Of a DNA stretch of 64,000 nt, positions 7,841 through 17,024 are shown piece after piece (the first letter of the stretch is position 1; the number at the start of each line of letters is the position of its first letter). The translations under genes were made by a program, and so were the position numbers. The stretch is from CAZSWS01 sp964610765 (GTDB taxonomy: Bacteria > Bacteroidota > Bacteroidia > Bacteroidales > Tannerellaceae): the NCBI GenBank assembly GCA_964610765.1, contig CAZSWS010000001.1, positions 1-64,000 on the forward strand. Direction: 5' to 3'. The notes under the pieces were generated by a model that was not told where the DNA came from, ran no database searches, and saw only the letters and a list, made by a program, of their open reading frames with translations.

Positions 7841-8593
7841 ATGGCAGAAATTATATCAAAACACACAATACAACATCGCATGAACTGCTTAGTGGTAGAT
7901 GATGAATCAATTGCTATCAAGGGAATTGTCAACTATATAAAAAAAATAGATTTTCTGGAAGTTACTGCTTCTTGCTCATCAGCATTAGAGGCTGCAGACC
8001 TACTCAAAAAGAAAGAAATAGATCTGATGTTTTTAGATATTAATATGCCTTATCTTTCCGGATTAGAATTTCTTGAATCACTCGATAATCCACCATTAAC
8101 CATAATCACAACGGCTTATTCCGAATATGCACTTGAAGGCTTTAGGCTACATGTGGTAGACTATCTAATGAAGCCTATTGCTTTCCAACGCTTTTTCCAA
8201 GCAGTATCTAAAGCGGAGGATATGTTTCGCACACAACTGATATTGAAAAATGCTCATGAAGAAGCCAAGTCGACCATGTATGTTCGTCAGGGAGATGCTT
8301 TTCAACAGATTGCCTGGGAAGATATCCTTTATGCAGAAGGAATGCAGAATTATGTACGACTGTATTTCAAAGACAAGGTGCTTACCATCCATCAAACGAT
8401 GACTTCATTAGAAGAGACCTTGCCTAAAGAACATTTCTTCAGAATACATCGTTCTTATTTAATCAACCTATCACATATTCATAAAATTGCGGGAGGTAGG
8501 CTTTATATCAATGAACAAGAGTTGCCGATTTCCAAGCAAAAGAGAAATGAACTATTAGACACAGTTGTCTATAAAAATTTAATAAGCAAATAA
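7841..8593 (+). CDS. LytTR-family response regulator
   Basis: A 250-residue protein with an N-terminal receiver (about 14-130): the acidic pair in VVDDES, the phospho-accepting Asp in LMFLDINMP and the Lys in VDYLMKPIAF. A C-terminal LytTR DNA-binding domain (about 145-245) includes ILYAEGMQNYVRLYF and FFRIHRSYLINLSHI. The receiver really begins at MNCLVVDDES, so an internal start at 7880 is possible; the ATG at 7841 is directly behind the kinase stop and is favoured. It is partnered with the kinase upstream. The 22-bp-period direct repeat at 6743-6774 is its most likely local target. Confidence 0.9.
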   Translation: MAEIISKHTIQHRMNCLVVDDESIAIKGIVNYIKKIDFLEVTASCSSALEAADLLKKKEIDLMFLDINMPYLSGLEFLESLDNPPLTIITTAYSEYALEGFRLHVVDYLMKPIAFQRFFQAVSKAEDMFRTQLILKNAHEEAKSTMYVRQGDAFQQIAWEDILYAEGMQNYVRLYFKDKVLTIHQTMTSLEETLPKEHFFRIHRSYLINLSHIHKIAGGRLYINEQELPISKQKRNELLDTVVYKNLISK

Positions 8594-8727
8594 AGGTCAT
8601 CCTCCTACCCTATTACATCATAAAAAGGGATAATTAAGCCCGTGGTCTCTTAACATTCTAAAAAACAATTTCTAGTTCAGTAAATTATTGCTTTTTTTGC
8701 ATTTCTAAATAAAGCTATCCTAAGATA

Positions 8728-9282
8728 ATGCGTAATAATATTGATATAGACACACTAAAAGCTTTGCGTGAGGGCAATCATGAAGCATTTGAAACGGTGT
8801 TTACGACTTATTACAACAAAACAAAGTTTTTTCTTTACGGATATTTAAAATCTGAGGTGGAAGCAGAAGAGCTAGCTGAAGATTTATTTGTCAATTTGTG
8901 GGAAAAGAGAGAGAGCATAGACCTAGATAAATCTTTCAATTCGTACTTACATACCATAGCTAGAAATGCTGCTCTTAATTTTTTAAAACGAAAGTTTCTA
9001 CATGCTGCTTATATAGACAGTTCCATGACCTCTGAACAATATGGTTCTACTTCTGAAGAAGACTTAATTGCAAAAGAATTAGGTCTTTTAATAGATGATA
9101 TTGTTGAAAGAATGCCTGAACAACGAAGGCGCATATATATATTAAGTAAAGAAAAAGGCTTCAGTAATACTGAAATAGCAGAGCAATTAAACACAACTAA
9201 ACGAAATGTAGAGAGTCAACTAAGTCTTGCCTTAAAAGAGATACGCAAAGCCATTTCTATTTTTTTCTTCACACTACTCTAG
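8728..9282 (+). CDS. ECF sigma-70 factor, Bacteroidetes FecI type
   Basis: A 184-residue ECF sigma factor. Region 2 is seen around LAEDLFVNLWEKRESIDL and FNSYLHTIARNAALNFLKRK; region 4 around MPEQRRRIYILSKEKGFSNTEIAEQLNTT with its helix-turn-helix. It starts a plus-strand unit with a small outer-membrane protein, a FecR anti-sigma factor and a TonB-dependent receptor with STN domain, which is the standard arrangement for cell-surface signalling. By analogy, ligand binding at the receptor signals through FecR to release this sigma factor. Confidence 0.93.
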   Translation: MRNNIDIDTLKALREGNHEAFETVFTTYYNKTKFFLYGYLKSEVEAEELAEDLFVNLWEKRESIDLDKSFNSYLHTIARNAALNFLKRKFLHAAYIDSSMTSEQYGSTSEEDLIAKELGLLIDDIVERMPEQRRRIYILSKEKGFSNTEIAEQLNTTKRNVESQLSLALKEIRKAISIFFFTLL

Positions 9283-9357
9283 CCTATTTTCAAAAACTTT
9301 ATTTTTCTCACTGAGTTTTTTACTAGTTAATTGTATATATAGTAAAGCCAAGAAAAA

Positions 9358-10071
9358 ATGAAGCATACACAGATGGAAAAATGGATACCAGTTTTTTTCA
9401 TTTTATTTTTACCATTTATACAACTATGGGCTCAAAACGAGTTGAAAGGTACTTCCATAGATACTAAAAAGCAATCCATTGAATTATCAAACAGACTGCT
9501 AGAAAATGACGCCGCTCTTTTGAAGGAAAACACATACAGCGATTCATGGCTGAGCACCTCCTTATTCTATCCACAGCAGTCTCTAACTAGCTATAATCCT
9601 ACTTTTCTTAATAAGCATCTCTATGAGTTCCAAAAGTTATCGCGGCGACTCAGCTTTCATGGTTTTAATAACCAACTGACTCATACTGGTCTAAGTCGTA
9701 TTCAAAATATGGGTGGTTCTCTACAATGGTTGCCTCTAAGCAAATTGTCTGTAGAGCTTGGGGGCTTCATTAGTTTACAAAATGGCTTCAATCTGTTTTC
9801 ACAGCAAATAGCTTATGGTTTTAATGGAGGAATCACGTATCACATACATGATAGGCCCTATCTGAAGCTATTGAGTCAGTATATCATAAACAACAGTACA
9901 GACCCTTTCTTAAGCAAGGAAAACGAAATGCCACGAACACGAATTGGTGCAAATATGCATTATAAATCCACAAAGAACTCTCAACTAAATGTAGGGGTTG
10001 AATATACGTATGACCAGAAAAACAGTCTATGGAAGCCGGAAGCTAAAGGAAAAGTTTCTATTGGTTTCTGA
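9358..10071 (+). CDS. Secreted, probable small outer-membrane protein between sigma and anti-sigma genes
   Basis: A 237-residue protein with a signal peptide (hydrophobic VFFILFLPFIQLWAQ). The mature chain has alternating-strand segments (SVELGGFISLQNGF, QIAYGFNGGITYHI, LNVGVEYTYDQ) and a C-terminal GKVSIGF ending in Phe, all consistent with a small beta-barrel. An alternative start is the Met at 9373. I do not recognise a named family. It lies 75 bp after the ECF sigma gene and 20 bp before fecR, so it is probably co-transcribed; its placement inside the signalling unit is unusual and suggests a role in envelope signalling or uptake (inference). Confidence 0.65.
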   Translation: MKHTQMEKWIPVFFILFLPFIQLWAQNELKGTSIDTKKQSIELSNRLLENDAALLKENTYSDSWLSTSLFYPQQSLTSYNPTFLNKHLYEFQKLSRRLSFHGFNNQLTHTGLSRIQNMGGSLQWLPLSKLSVELGGFISLQNGFNLFSQQIAYGFNGGITYHIHDRPYLKLLSQYIINNSTDPFLSKENEMPRTRIGANMHYKSTKNSQLNVGVEYTYDQKNSLWKPEAKGKVSIGF

Positions 10072-10091
10072 TAAATAAAAAACAGTTTAGC

Positions 10092-11075
10092 ATGGAAAAG
10101 AATAAGGAAAACCTAATAAGCAGAATAATTCACGCCTATCTCTCTAAGCGTTTCTCAGAAGAAAAGGAAGAAAAAGTTCAGCGATGGCTGATTAAAGACA
10201 GCTACGCAGAAGAAAAAGAACAAGCTTCTTTAAGCTACTGGAATGATCTAAAAAAACAGGCAGACTCTAACACTGCCAAAGCATTAGAGCGTGTAAATAA
10301 ACGAATTGGCTTTGGTCTTAAACTCCCATTGTATAAAAAGATATCTCGCATTGCTGCTATTCTTATTCCATTATTACTCATTGGTGGAGGCTTACTATAC
10401 TATACCTCAACTCAAAACAACTTTATTGAAATATCTACAGCCTATGGAGAGTCAACACACCTGCTGCTTCCCGATGAGTCTGAGGTTTGGCTCAATGCAG
10501 GCACAACGATAAAATATCCGAAAAAGTTTCAACGCGAACAACGTACAGTTATCTTAAATGGCGAAGCTTTTTTCTCAGTGAGCAAAGACAGCCTGCGTCC
10601 ATTTATCGTAGAAGCAGGAGGACTTGATGTAAAAGTATTGGGAACTGAGTTTAACGTTAAATCCTATTCAAATGACATTGAAGCAGTCGCTACATTAAAG
10701 AGTGGCAAGGTTGCTATATACACCCATGCAAAAGAAGCAGCTATACTTCATCCGAACGAACAATTCACCTTGAACAATCAAACTCTAAAAACGACTCTAT
10801 CAACCGTCTCTTCTGAAGAAACATCCGCATGGAAAGAAGGGAAACTTATTTTCACTGATGCTTCATGGATAGATATACTTCAAACTTTAGAACGCAAGTT
10901 TAATGTTCAGATAATAAATAAAAGCAATATTTCATCTTCTAAACGCTATACTATTAAGTTTCTTAAAAGAGAAAATCTCCAGGAAATATTAAGTTTAATG
11001 AAGAACATCACAGATATACAATACAAAATAGATAAAGACCAAATAATTATTGAAGATAATGAGAAGATGAACTAA
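10092..11075 (+). CDS. FecR-family anti-sigma factor
   Basis: A 327-residue protein with the usual three parts: a cytosolic helical sigma-binding segment (1-80), one transmembrane helix (about 84-105, ISRIAAILIPLLLIGGG), and a periplasmic FecR domain (about 115-215, with ESTHLLLPDESEVWLNAGT and VKVLGTEFNVKSY). A DUF4974-like tail (about 250-322) resembles an STN fold. It pairs with the ECF sigma factor and the STN-bearing receptor downstream. A 10-bp hairpin separates it from the receptor gene. Confidence 0.92.
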   Translation: MEKNKENLISRIIHAYLSKRFSEEKEEKVQRWLIKDSYAEEKEQASLSYWNDLKKQADSNTAKALERVNKRIGFGLKLPLYKKISRIAAILIPLLLIGGGLLYYTSTQNNFIEISTAYGESTHLLLPDESEVWLNAGTTIKYPKKFQREQRTVILNGEAFFSVSKDSLRPFIVEAGGLDVKVLGTEFNVKSYSNDIEAVATLKSGKVAIYTHAKEAAILHPNEQFTLNNQTLKTTLSTVSSEETSAWKEGKLIFTDASWIDILQTLERKFNVQIINKSNISSSKRYTIKFLKRENLQEILSLMKNITDIQYKIDKDQIIIEDNEKMN

Positions 11076-11082
11076 ACAAAAA

Positions 11083-11116
11083 AATCGGGAAGCAGCTTGA
11101 GACCCTCTTCCCGATT
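11083..11116. promoter_or_regulatory. Intergenic hairpin between fecR and the TonB receptor gene
   Basis: AATCGGGAAG (11083-11092) and CTTCCCGATT (11107-11116) form a perfect 10-bp stem with a 14-nt loop, 7 bp after the fecR stop. No T-run follows, so it is not a standard terminator; it may set the mRNA level of the receptor through processing or stabilisation. Confidence 0.5.
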
Positions 11117-11180
11117 CAGAAATGTCGAGAATTTATTCAAACGAAGTAAAACAAATAATCAACTATACAAAAATAACAAA

Positions 11181-13808
11181 ATGAATATAAATACAAGTAA
11201 CCCTATCATATATAAAGCTCTTTTATATATGCTTTTCCTCTCTTTTTCATTCCAACTATTTGCACAAAATAAAAAAGAAGTAATTCGCATCCAGAAAGAA
11301 AAAATCAGCCTAAAAGAAGCATTCAATCAGATAGAAGAGCAAACCAATTATACCATTGCCTACGAACTGTCAGAGTTAAACTTAAAAAGAGAAATGACCT
11401 TAAATCTTCAAGACGTCAAAGTAGAAGATGGATTAAATGAAATACTAAAAGAGACAAACTACACATTTAGAATCACGGGCTATCACATTATCATATTCCC
11501 TTTAGCTAAAGAGAATCAAGTTTCAACAAAGAAAGAAAACGTATTAACACAAGTGGTACGTGGGGTTGTAATACATTCAAAAACAAATATGCCCATAGCA
11601 TATGCATCTGTTACGATTCAGGAATATCCAAACCTAGGCGCAGTGACCGATAGTCTAGGGCAATTTACAATCAATCATGTACCTGTCGGTCGATGCAATG
11701 TCCAAACGTCATTAATTGGATACACCCCTAATATCACCAAAGAAGTATTGGTTACCTCCTCTAAAGAAGTATATCTCGTCATACAAATAAACGAGAATAT
11801 ACATAACCTGGATGAAGTTATTGTTAGACCTGAATTAAATAAAAGTCAATTAATTAACTCGACAGTACTTACCGGAGGAAGAATGGTAAGTATGGAAGAA
11901 GCAAATCGCTTTGCAAATGGTTTTGACGACCCGGCAAGAATGGTTTCCGCCTTTGCAGGAGTAGCCGGGAGTGTAGGCACAAATGCCATTGCTATCAGGG
12001 GAAATGCTCCTCAGTTTACTCAATGGAGGCTTGAAGGAATCGAAATACCTAACCCAACCCATTTTGCCGATTTGTCCGGTCTAGGAGGAGGCTTTTTATC
12101 GGCTCTCAGCACGCAGGTTATGGGTAATTTTGATTTCTATAACGGTGCTTTTAATGCCGAATACAACAATGCACTTTCAGGCGTACTTGATATGCATATC
12201 CGCAACGGTAACAATCAAAAACATGAGCATACCTTTCAGCTTGGGTTGCTCGGTATTGACTTAGCCTCAGAGGGTCCACTAAGCAAAAAGCATAGAAGCT
12301 CCTATATATTCAACTATCGCTTCTCTACAACCAGTTTAGCTACGAATGGAGATATCAACATGAAATATCAAGACCTATCATTCAAATTAAATTTTCCGAC
12401 TAAGAAACTAGGAACTTTTTCAATTTGGGGTTTAGGATTAATTGACAAAGATGAACACAAAGAAGAAGAAAAACGAGAAAGTTGGGAAACGTTGTCAGAC
12501 AGACAATCAGGAAAAACAAACTTAGAGAAACTAGCCGGAGGACTGAGTCATAAATACCTCATAAATCCAAACACATACCTCCAGTCATCGCTTGCAGCAA
12601 CTTATTCTCACGATCAAACAAAGGTTAATCAACGTACCCTTGAAGAAGCTGTTATTCCCGTAGGAGACATACAAAATAGTCAATGGAATATCGTTTTCAG
12701 CTCTTACCTAAACAAGCGATTCAGTTCAAAACATATGAATAGAACAGGTATTCGTGTTACAGGGCTATTCTATGATTTAGACTATAAAGTCAGTCCGATG
12801 ATTGGACTCAATCATCCCATGGAAAGAGTCTCTAAAGGAGATGGGAGCAGCTCCGTTTTTTCAGCATATAGCACATCAACGATAGATTTCAATCCATATT
12901 TATCTGCTAGCGTAGGGCTTACTTCTCAATATTTCTCCTTAAATAAGAACTGGAGTTTAGAGCCTAGAGCCTCATTGAAGTGGAAGTTTAAGCCACAACA
13001 TGCTCTTTCGCTGGCCTACGGTCTGCATAGCAGAATAGAAAGGCTGGACTATTACTTTGTTGAACAAGAAATTAATGGCAAAAAGGAATCTAATAAATAT
13101 CTGGATTTATCAAAAGCACACCACTTCGGATTAAGTTATGACTGGACTATAAGCCCCATTCATCATTTACGCATAGAACCCTATTATCAATCACTGTATC
13201 ATATTCCGGTTGAAAAAGGCAGTTCATTTTCAATCATCAACCAACAAGATATATACCTAGATAAAATACTTGAAAACAATGGAGCAGGAAAAAACTATGG
13301 TGTTGATATTACCTTCGAGCAATACATGAAAAAAGGTTTCTATTATATGCTGACCGGTTCTCTGTTTAAGTCTAAGTATAAAGGAGGTGATAATATATGG
13401 AGAAATACCCGGTACGACCGAGGTTTTAGCTTTAACCTGGTTGCCGGTAAAGAATGGATGGTAGGCAAGCAAAAACAGCATATTTTAGGAATAAACGGGC
13501 GACTATTTTTTCAGGGAGGAGACCGATATACCCCGATAGATATAGAAAAATCAAACCAATTACATGAAATTGAATTTGATGAATCAAAAGCCTTCTCAAA
13601 GAAGTTCAACCCTGCGATAAATGGAGATATATCTATCAACTACAAAATAAACAAGCGTAAACTATCCCATGAATTTTCAATCAAACTACTGAATGTTGGA
13701 TTCTACACAGGATCGCACTTCTATCAGTATGATGAAAAGACCCATACCATTAAAAAAGAAAAAGGGATGGGGCTTATACCCAATATCAGTTACAAAATTT
13801 ACTTCTAA
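11181..13808 (+). CDS. TonB-dependent receptor with STN and carboxypeptidase-like domains
   Basis: The start at 11181 precedes a clear signal peptide (LLYMLFLSFSFQLFAQ), giving 875 residues; the upstream in-frame TTG at 11097 lies in the fecR-distal hairpin and is rejected. Domains in order: STN (about 33-105), carboxypeptidase-D regulatory-like beta-sandwich (about 125-210, GVVIHSKTNMPIAYASVTI), plug (about 225-340, with AIAIRGNAPQFTQWRLEGIE) and a barrel to the C terminus, ending in Phe. The STN domain fits signalling to FecR. No SusD gene follows, so the substrate may be an iron complex, vitamin, peptide or other small ligand rather than a SusCD glycan; this cannot be decided here. Confidence 0.9.
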   Translation: MNINTSNPIIYKALLYMLFLSFSFQLFAQNKKEVIRIQKEKISLKEAFNQIEEQTNYTIAYELSELNLKREMTLNLQDVKVEDGLNEILKETNYTFRITGYHIIIFPLAKENQVSTKKENVLTQVVRGVVIHSKTNMPIAYASVTIQEYPNLGAVTDSLGQFTINHVPVGRCNVQTSLIGYTPNITKEVLVTSSKEVYLVIQINENIHNLDEVIVRPELNKSQLINSTVLTGGRMVSMEEANRFANGFDDPARMVSAFAGVAGSVGTNAIAIRGNAPQFTQWRLEGIEIPNPTHFADLSGLGGGFLSALSTQVMGNFDFYNGAFNAEYNNALSGVLDMHIRNGNNQKHEHTFQLGLLGIDLASEGPLSKKHRSSYIFNYRFSTTSLATNGDINMKYQDLSFKLNFPTKKLGTFSIWGLGLIDKDEHKEEEKRESWETLSDRQSGKTNLEKLAGGLSHKYLINPNTYLQSSLAATYSHDQTKVNQRTLEEAVIPVGDIQNSQWNIVFSSYLNKRFSSKHMNRTGIRVTGLFYDLDYKVSPMIGLNHPMERVSKGDGSSSVFSAYSTSTIDFNPYLSASVGLTSQYFSLNKNWSLEPRASLKWKFKPQHALSLAYGLHSRIERLDYYFVEQEINGKKESNKYLDLSKAHHFGLSYDWTISPIHHLRIEPYYQSLYHIPVEKGSSFSIINQQDIYLDKILENNGAGKNYGVDITFEQYMKKGFYYMLTGSLFKSKYKGGDNIWRNTRYDRGFSFNLVAGKEWMVGKQKQHILGINGRLFFQGGDRYTPIDIEKSNQLHEIEFDESKAFSKKFNPAINGDISINYKINKRKLSHEFSIKLLNVGFYTGSHFYQYDEKTHTIKKEKGMGLIPNISYKIYF

Positions 13809-13893
13809 CATTTTGTTTCTACACTAAAAGTCCGATGTACACCTTGTACACAAACAGGTATTTAAAAGAAGATTATTATATCCTATAAAAGCT

Positions 13894-13931
13894 GCCCTAT
13901 ACACCGAGTTAAAGCACGGAGTGTATAGGGC
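13894..13931. terminator. Long hairpin between convergent receptor and GxGYxYP genes
   Basis: GCCCTATACAC (13894-13904) and GTGTATAGGGC (13921-13931) form a perfect 11-bp stem with a 16-nt loop, 85 bp past the receptor stop and 90 bp from the convergent gene end. No T-run follows on either strand, so termination is plausible but not certain. Confidence 0.45.
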
Positions 13932-14020
13932 ACAGTATCAAAAAATTGAATCTGTTTCTCTACTTCTTATCTTTCTAATGAAGGTATTTCATTCAATAAC
14001 AAGACTATAAATCTATATCT

Positions 14021-15925
14021 TTAATGTATTTCACCATTGGCTGCTTGTGGATTTTCTTGCAGGTATTTCTTATATAAAGCAAAGAAAGTGGGGGCATCCA
14101 GCAACTCGATAGATGAATCTAATGTATGCATTTCATGAACTACATTTTTGTACCAGGTAGGTGTTTTTAAAATATTCCGGAACCAATGAAAAGGTATCGG
14201 ACGATGATTCACACGATTGACAACCAGCCGGGCTGCTTCTTTAGGGTCATCTGCTATAATATCTTCATCTGATCGCAGCACAGGCATTTCACCATGCAAT
14301 AAAGTTAAAGGTACTTTTTGAGGCACTATTCCATCCGGACTAAAAGAGGCGTAGCAATCAAGTCCTTCTTTTGATAATCCGGGAGCAGTTCCGTCAATTA
14401 CAAACCCGGTAATAGTCAAGTCCCACCGTTTATAATATTTTTTGCAATGCGCTGCCCATGCATCCAGTCCGGAACTCAGCCCGGAAATGGGGCGAGGTTC
14501 TTGCAACATTCCCGGCATTAGATAGCCGGCGCCATTATCAGCTGAAGCAAAATAGTCGTTGCCTGTTGCAGACTTTCTATAATAATGCATTGCCATAGGT
14601 ACACGATTTTCCAACACCGGACTAATAGACCACATCATAGGCACCTCACCCCTATTCGGGTCGTCCCATATCGTTGGTGTTCGTTGCGCTACCCATGAAG
14701 AGGCATCATAGTCACCCACATAAAAAACAACAAAATCTCTCCCATCAATATCCAATTTCAGGTTTTCATCCAGGTATCCTCTTTCTCTCAACTCTTCGTC
14801 TGTTACTTTTCGCTGTGGATATATTTCTTGCAAAGGAAAATGGGTCCAAAAAGAGGCATTAGCCAATGCTCCAAAGCCTATGGCATCCGCATCTTTAAAG
14901 GCATTATAAGCACCTATCAGCTGCGAGAACTCCCATTCGGTTGCGACCGGCTCATGTCGCCCTCCCACATTTTGCCAGTTGGTATACTTAAAAGCCCATG
15001 AGGGAAATCCCCCTATATAGCACATTTTGTTTCCTTCATTCAGTGCGTAAGCAGTCAACAAAAAAGACTTTAGCGTTTCAAGGTCTGTTCCTACCGGTTG
15101 GGTAAGTTCGTCAGTAGCCGGCTCATCTCCATGTGGTGAAAGGTCAAAAAAGAAAGCCTTTTTACTCACAAAAAAGTCATGATTCGTCAAAGTATGATGA
15201 TTGTTGACTGTAGCCTGTGGATTATCCAGCCACTTTTGGTCAATATAATAAGCACCAAACTCAGCAGAGCATTTTCCTTTCTTCATATAGTTTTCAATAA
15301 ACCACCGATAAGGATCATTTTTCAGAGAACTGGTAGAAGGAATATCCGTATCCGGGATAGTACCTTCTCCGGTAAATTTAGAGCTCCCATCTTCGTTTAT
15401 CAGCCATACTTTTACCGGCAACTTAGGTCCATTCAACACAATACGATTATACAAGCTGCCCGATGTCAAATCATACCGAATAGCCATGAGGTTATCGGCT
15501 CCACAAACAGCCGAAGCCACATTACTGGTAGAAGCTACCTGTGGATCATAGACAACAACCCCTTTTATATCATTTTTAAAATAGTTAATGGCTTTATCAA
15601 TGGTCTGTAAAGCAAATGTATCTTTACTAGCTAACCACTCACCCGGTTGTCGATATTTAGACCACCAATAGTCATCAATATTTATTGCACCTTCAGTAAC
15701 GTAACGGATATATAATCGAGGCTTTTCTCTATTAACCACCCCTTGCAACGTAGCTATTGCATGTAGTTCTTCCCATGTACGATTAGCTGAAGAACGGTCA
15801 GACAAATCATTCGACAAAAGGTAAGTCATATCAAGTACCCCTATTTGGTCGGTAGATGAAGAAGTACATCCTATCATCGTATGTGAAAAGAAAAGGAGTA
15901 TAAGTATCCATAAAGTGTGTTTCAT
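14021..15925 (-). CDS. GxGYxYP-family putative glycoside hydrolase, lipoprotein
   Basis: A 634-residue lipoprotein (signal with MIGC lipobox; Cys about residue 20). An N-terminal part (about 30-260) contains LQGVVNREKPRLYIRY and matches what I know of the GxGYxY N-terminal region. The C-terminal part (about 280-600) includes SADNGAGYLMPG, a variant of the GxGYxYP signature with Met in place of the second Tyr, and FVIDGTAPGLSKEGLDCYASFSPDG in two adjoining segments. The family is a predicted glycoside hydrolase with no firmly known substrate. It follows a secreted hypothetical gene by 45 bp on the same strand, likely one unit. Confidence 0.85.
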   Translation of the reverse strand: MKHTLWILILLFFSHTMIGCTSSSTDQIGVLDMTYLLSNDLSDRSSANRTWEELHAIATLQGVVNREKPRLYIRYVTEGAINIDDYWWSKYRQPGEWLASKDTFALQTIDKAINYFKNDIKGVVVYDPQVASTSNVASAVCGADNLMAIRYDLTSGSLYNRIVLNGPKLPVKVWLINEDGSSKFTGEGTIPDTDIPSTSSLKNDPYRWFIENYMKKGKCSAEFGAYYIDQKWLDNPQATVNNHHTLTNHDFFVSKKAFFFDLSPHGDEPATDELTQPVGTDLETLKSFLLTAYALNEGNKMCYIGGFPSWAFKYTNWQNVGGRHEPVATEWEFSQLIGAYNAFKDADAIGFGALANASFWTHFPLQEIYPQRKVTDEELRERGYLDENLKLDIDGRDFVVFYVGDYDASSWVAQRTPTIWDDPNRGEVPMMWSISPVLENRVPMAMHYYRKSATGNDYFASADNGAGYLMPGMLQEPRPISGLSSGLDAWAAHCKKYYKRWDLTITGFVIDGTAPGLSKEGLDCYASFSPDGIVPQKVPLTLLHGEMPVLRSDEDIIADDPKEAARLVVNRVNHRPIPFHWFRNILKTPTWYKNVVHEMHTLDSSIELLDAPTFFALYKKYLQENPQAANGEIH

Positions 15926-15970
15926 AATAATATGTATTGATTATAGCTCTATACAATCAGAGATTCTTAC

Positions 15971-16933
15971 TTATAAAGCCTTTAAACTTAATCCTTTTAT
16001 CTGTATAGCTGCATCAAAAGTACCCGGCACTTCCCAGCCAAAGTTCATACCCACAAGTTCTAAATCGTCTAAGGAAGTATGTTGAAAAAAGTCTTTCTTT
16101 TTCATACCCGTAACAGCCTCTTTTATTAATGGCAGGATATCCACCTGCGCTTCATGCCATTGCATATCCTGAAACTGAATATCACCCCAAACAGGCATTT
16201 GAGGCAGATTATATATATACATAGAAGTACCTAAATCCCATGAAATAAGCTCTTGTTCATTCATGCGGTCATACCGATAATCAAACGAAGGAATGCCCAG
16301 CCAAATAGATTTATTAAAATCATCTGATTGCTCGTTGACATTACGTAAGATAAAATAATAAGGAGACTGAGCCGTATGGAAATTTTCATCAAACTCACCG
16401 GGATTCATTCGATTTTCACACTTCACGAGCCTCAGGGACATCGTGAAATTCAACGCTTGAAATTTTCCGATATTGGGACACTGGCTAAATGACTGTTCGA
16501 TGAGCAAATGAGGCCAATTCTCTCCATCTTTACGAGGGTTGGTATATTCTTCGCTGGTTTTAATTTCCAACAATAAACTTCCATCTTCATACTTGGTTAT
16601 TCGTTTACCTTCATTGGCATAAGTAAAGCCATGCTCCTCAGTCAACATGCCATCTGCATGGGCAATATCGTACTTGCTATACCATTGAGATAGTTGCCAA
16701 ATGGGTGATTCATTTCTTGTAGTAAAAAAGAGCGTATCTGCATTGGTTGCTTTGAACCCTCCTCCTTTCACCACATCATTAGGGTCTAAAAGAGAAACTC
16801 CAAATCCTTTTTCAAACGTCACATCACCAATCACTTCCCATCCATTCCCCTGAATGTCTTTAGTAGTAGGTCGGCAAGCAGAAAATAAGATTATTAACAA
16901 ACAGATATAATAAATACGATGGTGGTTTTTCAT
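15971..16933 (-). CDS. Secreted lipoprotein, unknown function, paired with the GxGYxYP gene
   Basis: The start at 16933 (MKNHHRIYYICLLIILFSAC) gives a lipoprotein signal with Cys at residue 20 and a mature length near 300. The sequence is beta-rich with many Trp and Tyr residues (WQLSQWYSKYDIAHADG, YYFILRNVNEQ, QFQDMQWHEAQVDILPLI), resembling a lectin/glucanase-like sandwich, but I do not recognise a named family and see no certain catalytic pair. It sits between yebC and the GxGYxYP gene on the same strand; a terminator separates it from yebC, so it probably starts its own unit acting on a glycan (inference). Confidence 0.65.
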   Translation of the reverse strand: MKNHHRIYYICLLIILFSACRPTTKDIQGNGWEVIGDVTFEKGFGVSLLDPNDVVKGGGFKATNADTLFFTTRNESPIWQLSQWYSKYDIAHADGMLTEEHGFTYANEGKRITKYEDGSLLLEIKTSEEYTNPRKDGENWPHLLIEQSFSQCPNIGKFQALNFTMSLRLVKCENRMNPGEFDENFHTAQSPYYFILRNVNEQSDDFNKSIWLGIPSFDYRYDRMNEQELISWDLGTSMYIYNLPQMPVWGDIQFQDMQWHEAQVDILPLIKEAVTGMKKKDFFQHTSLDDLELVGMNFGWEVPGTFDAAIQIKGLSLKAL

Positions 16934-16967
16934 ACGAGCTATACATTGTTCTATAAACAAAGAAAAA

Positions 16968-16994
16968 CAAAAAAGGTGACAATTAAGTCACCTT
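16968..16994 (-). terminator. Intrinsic terminator of yebC
   Basis: On the minus strand, GGTGAC-ttaatt-GTCACC is followed by a run of T (A-run on the plus strand at 16969-16974). It lies 33 bp after the yebC stop and marks the end of the pheT-DUF3472-yebC run. Confidence 0.75.
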
Positions 16995-17024
16995 CATGTT
17001 TTTATTCTAGGTAGATGGCATTAT

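Noticed and set aside
11097..11180. Upstream TTG start for the TonB receptor
   Set aside because: It would put 28 non-signal residues, starting inside an intergenic hairpin, before a normal signal peptide that begins at the ATG at 11181.
15179..15610. 143-codon plus-strand frame inside the GxGYxYP gene
   Set aside because: Antisense to a clear lipoprotein gene with signature motifs; no own start context.
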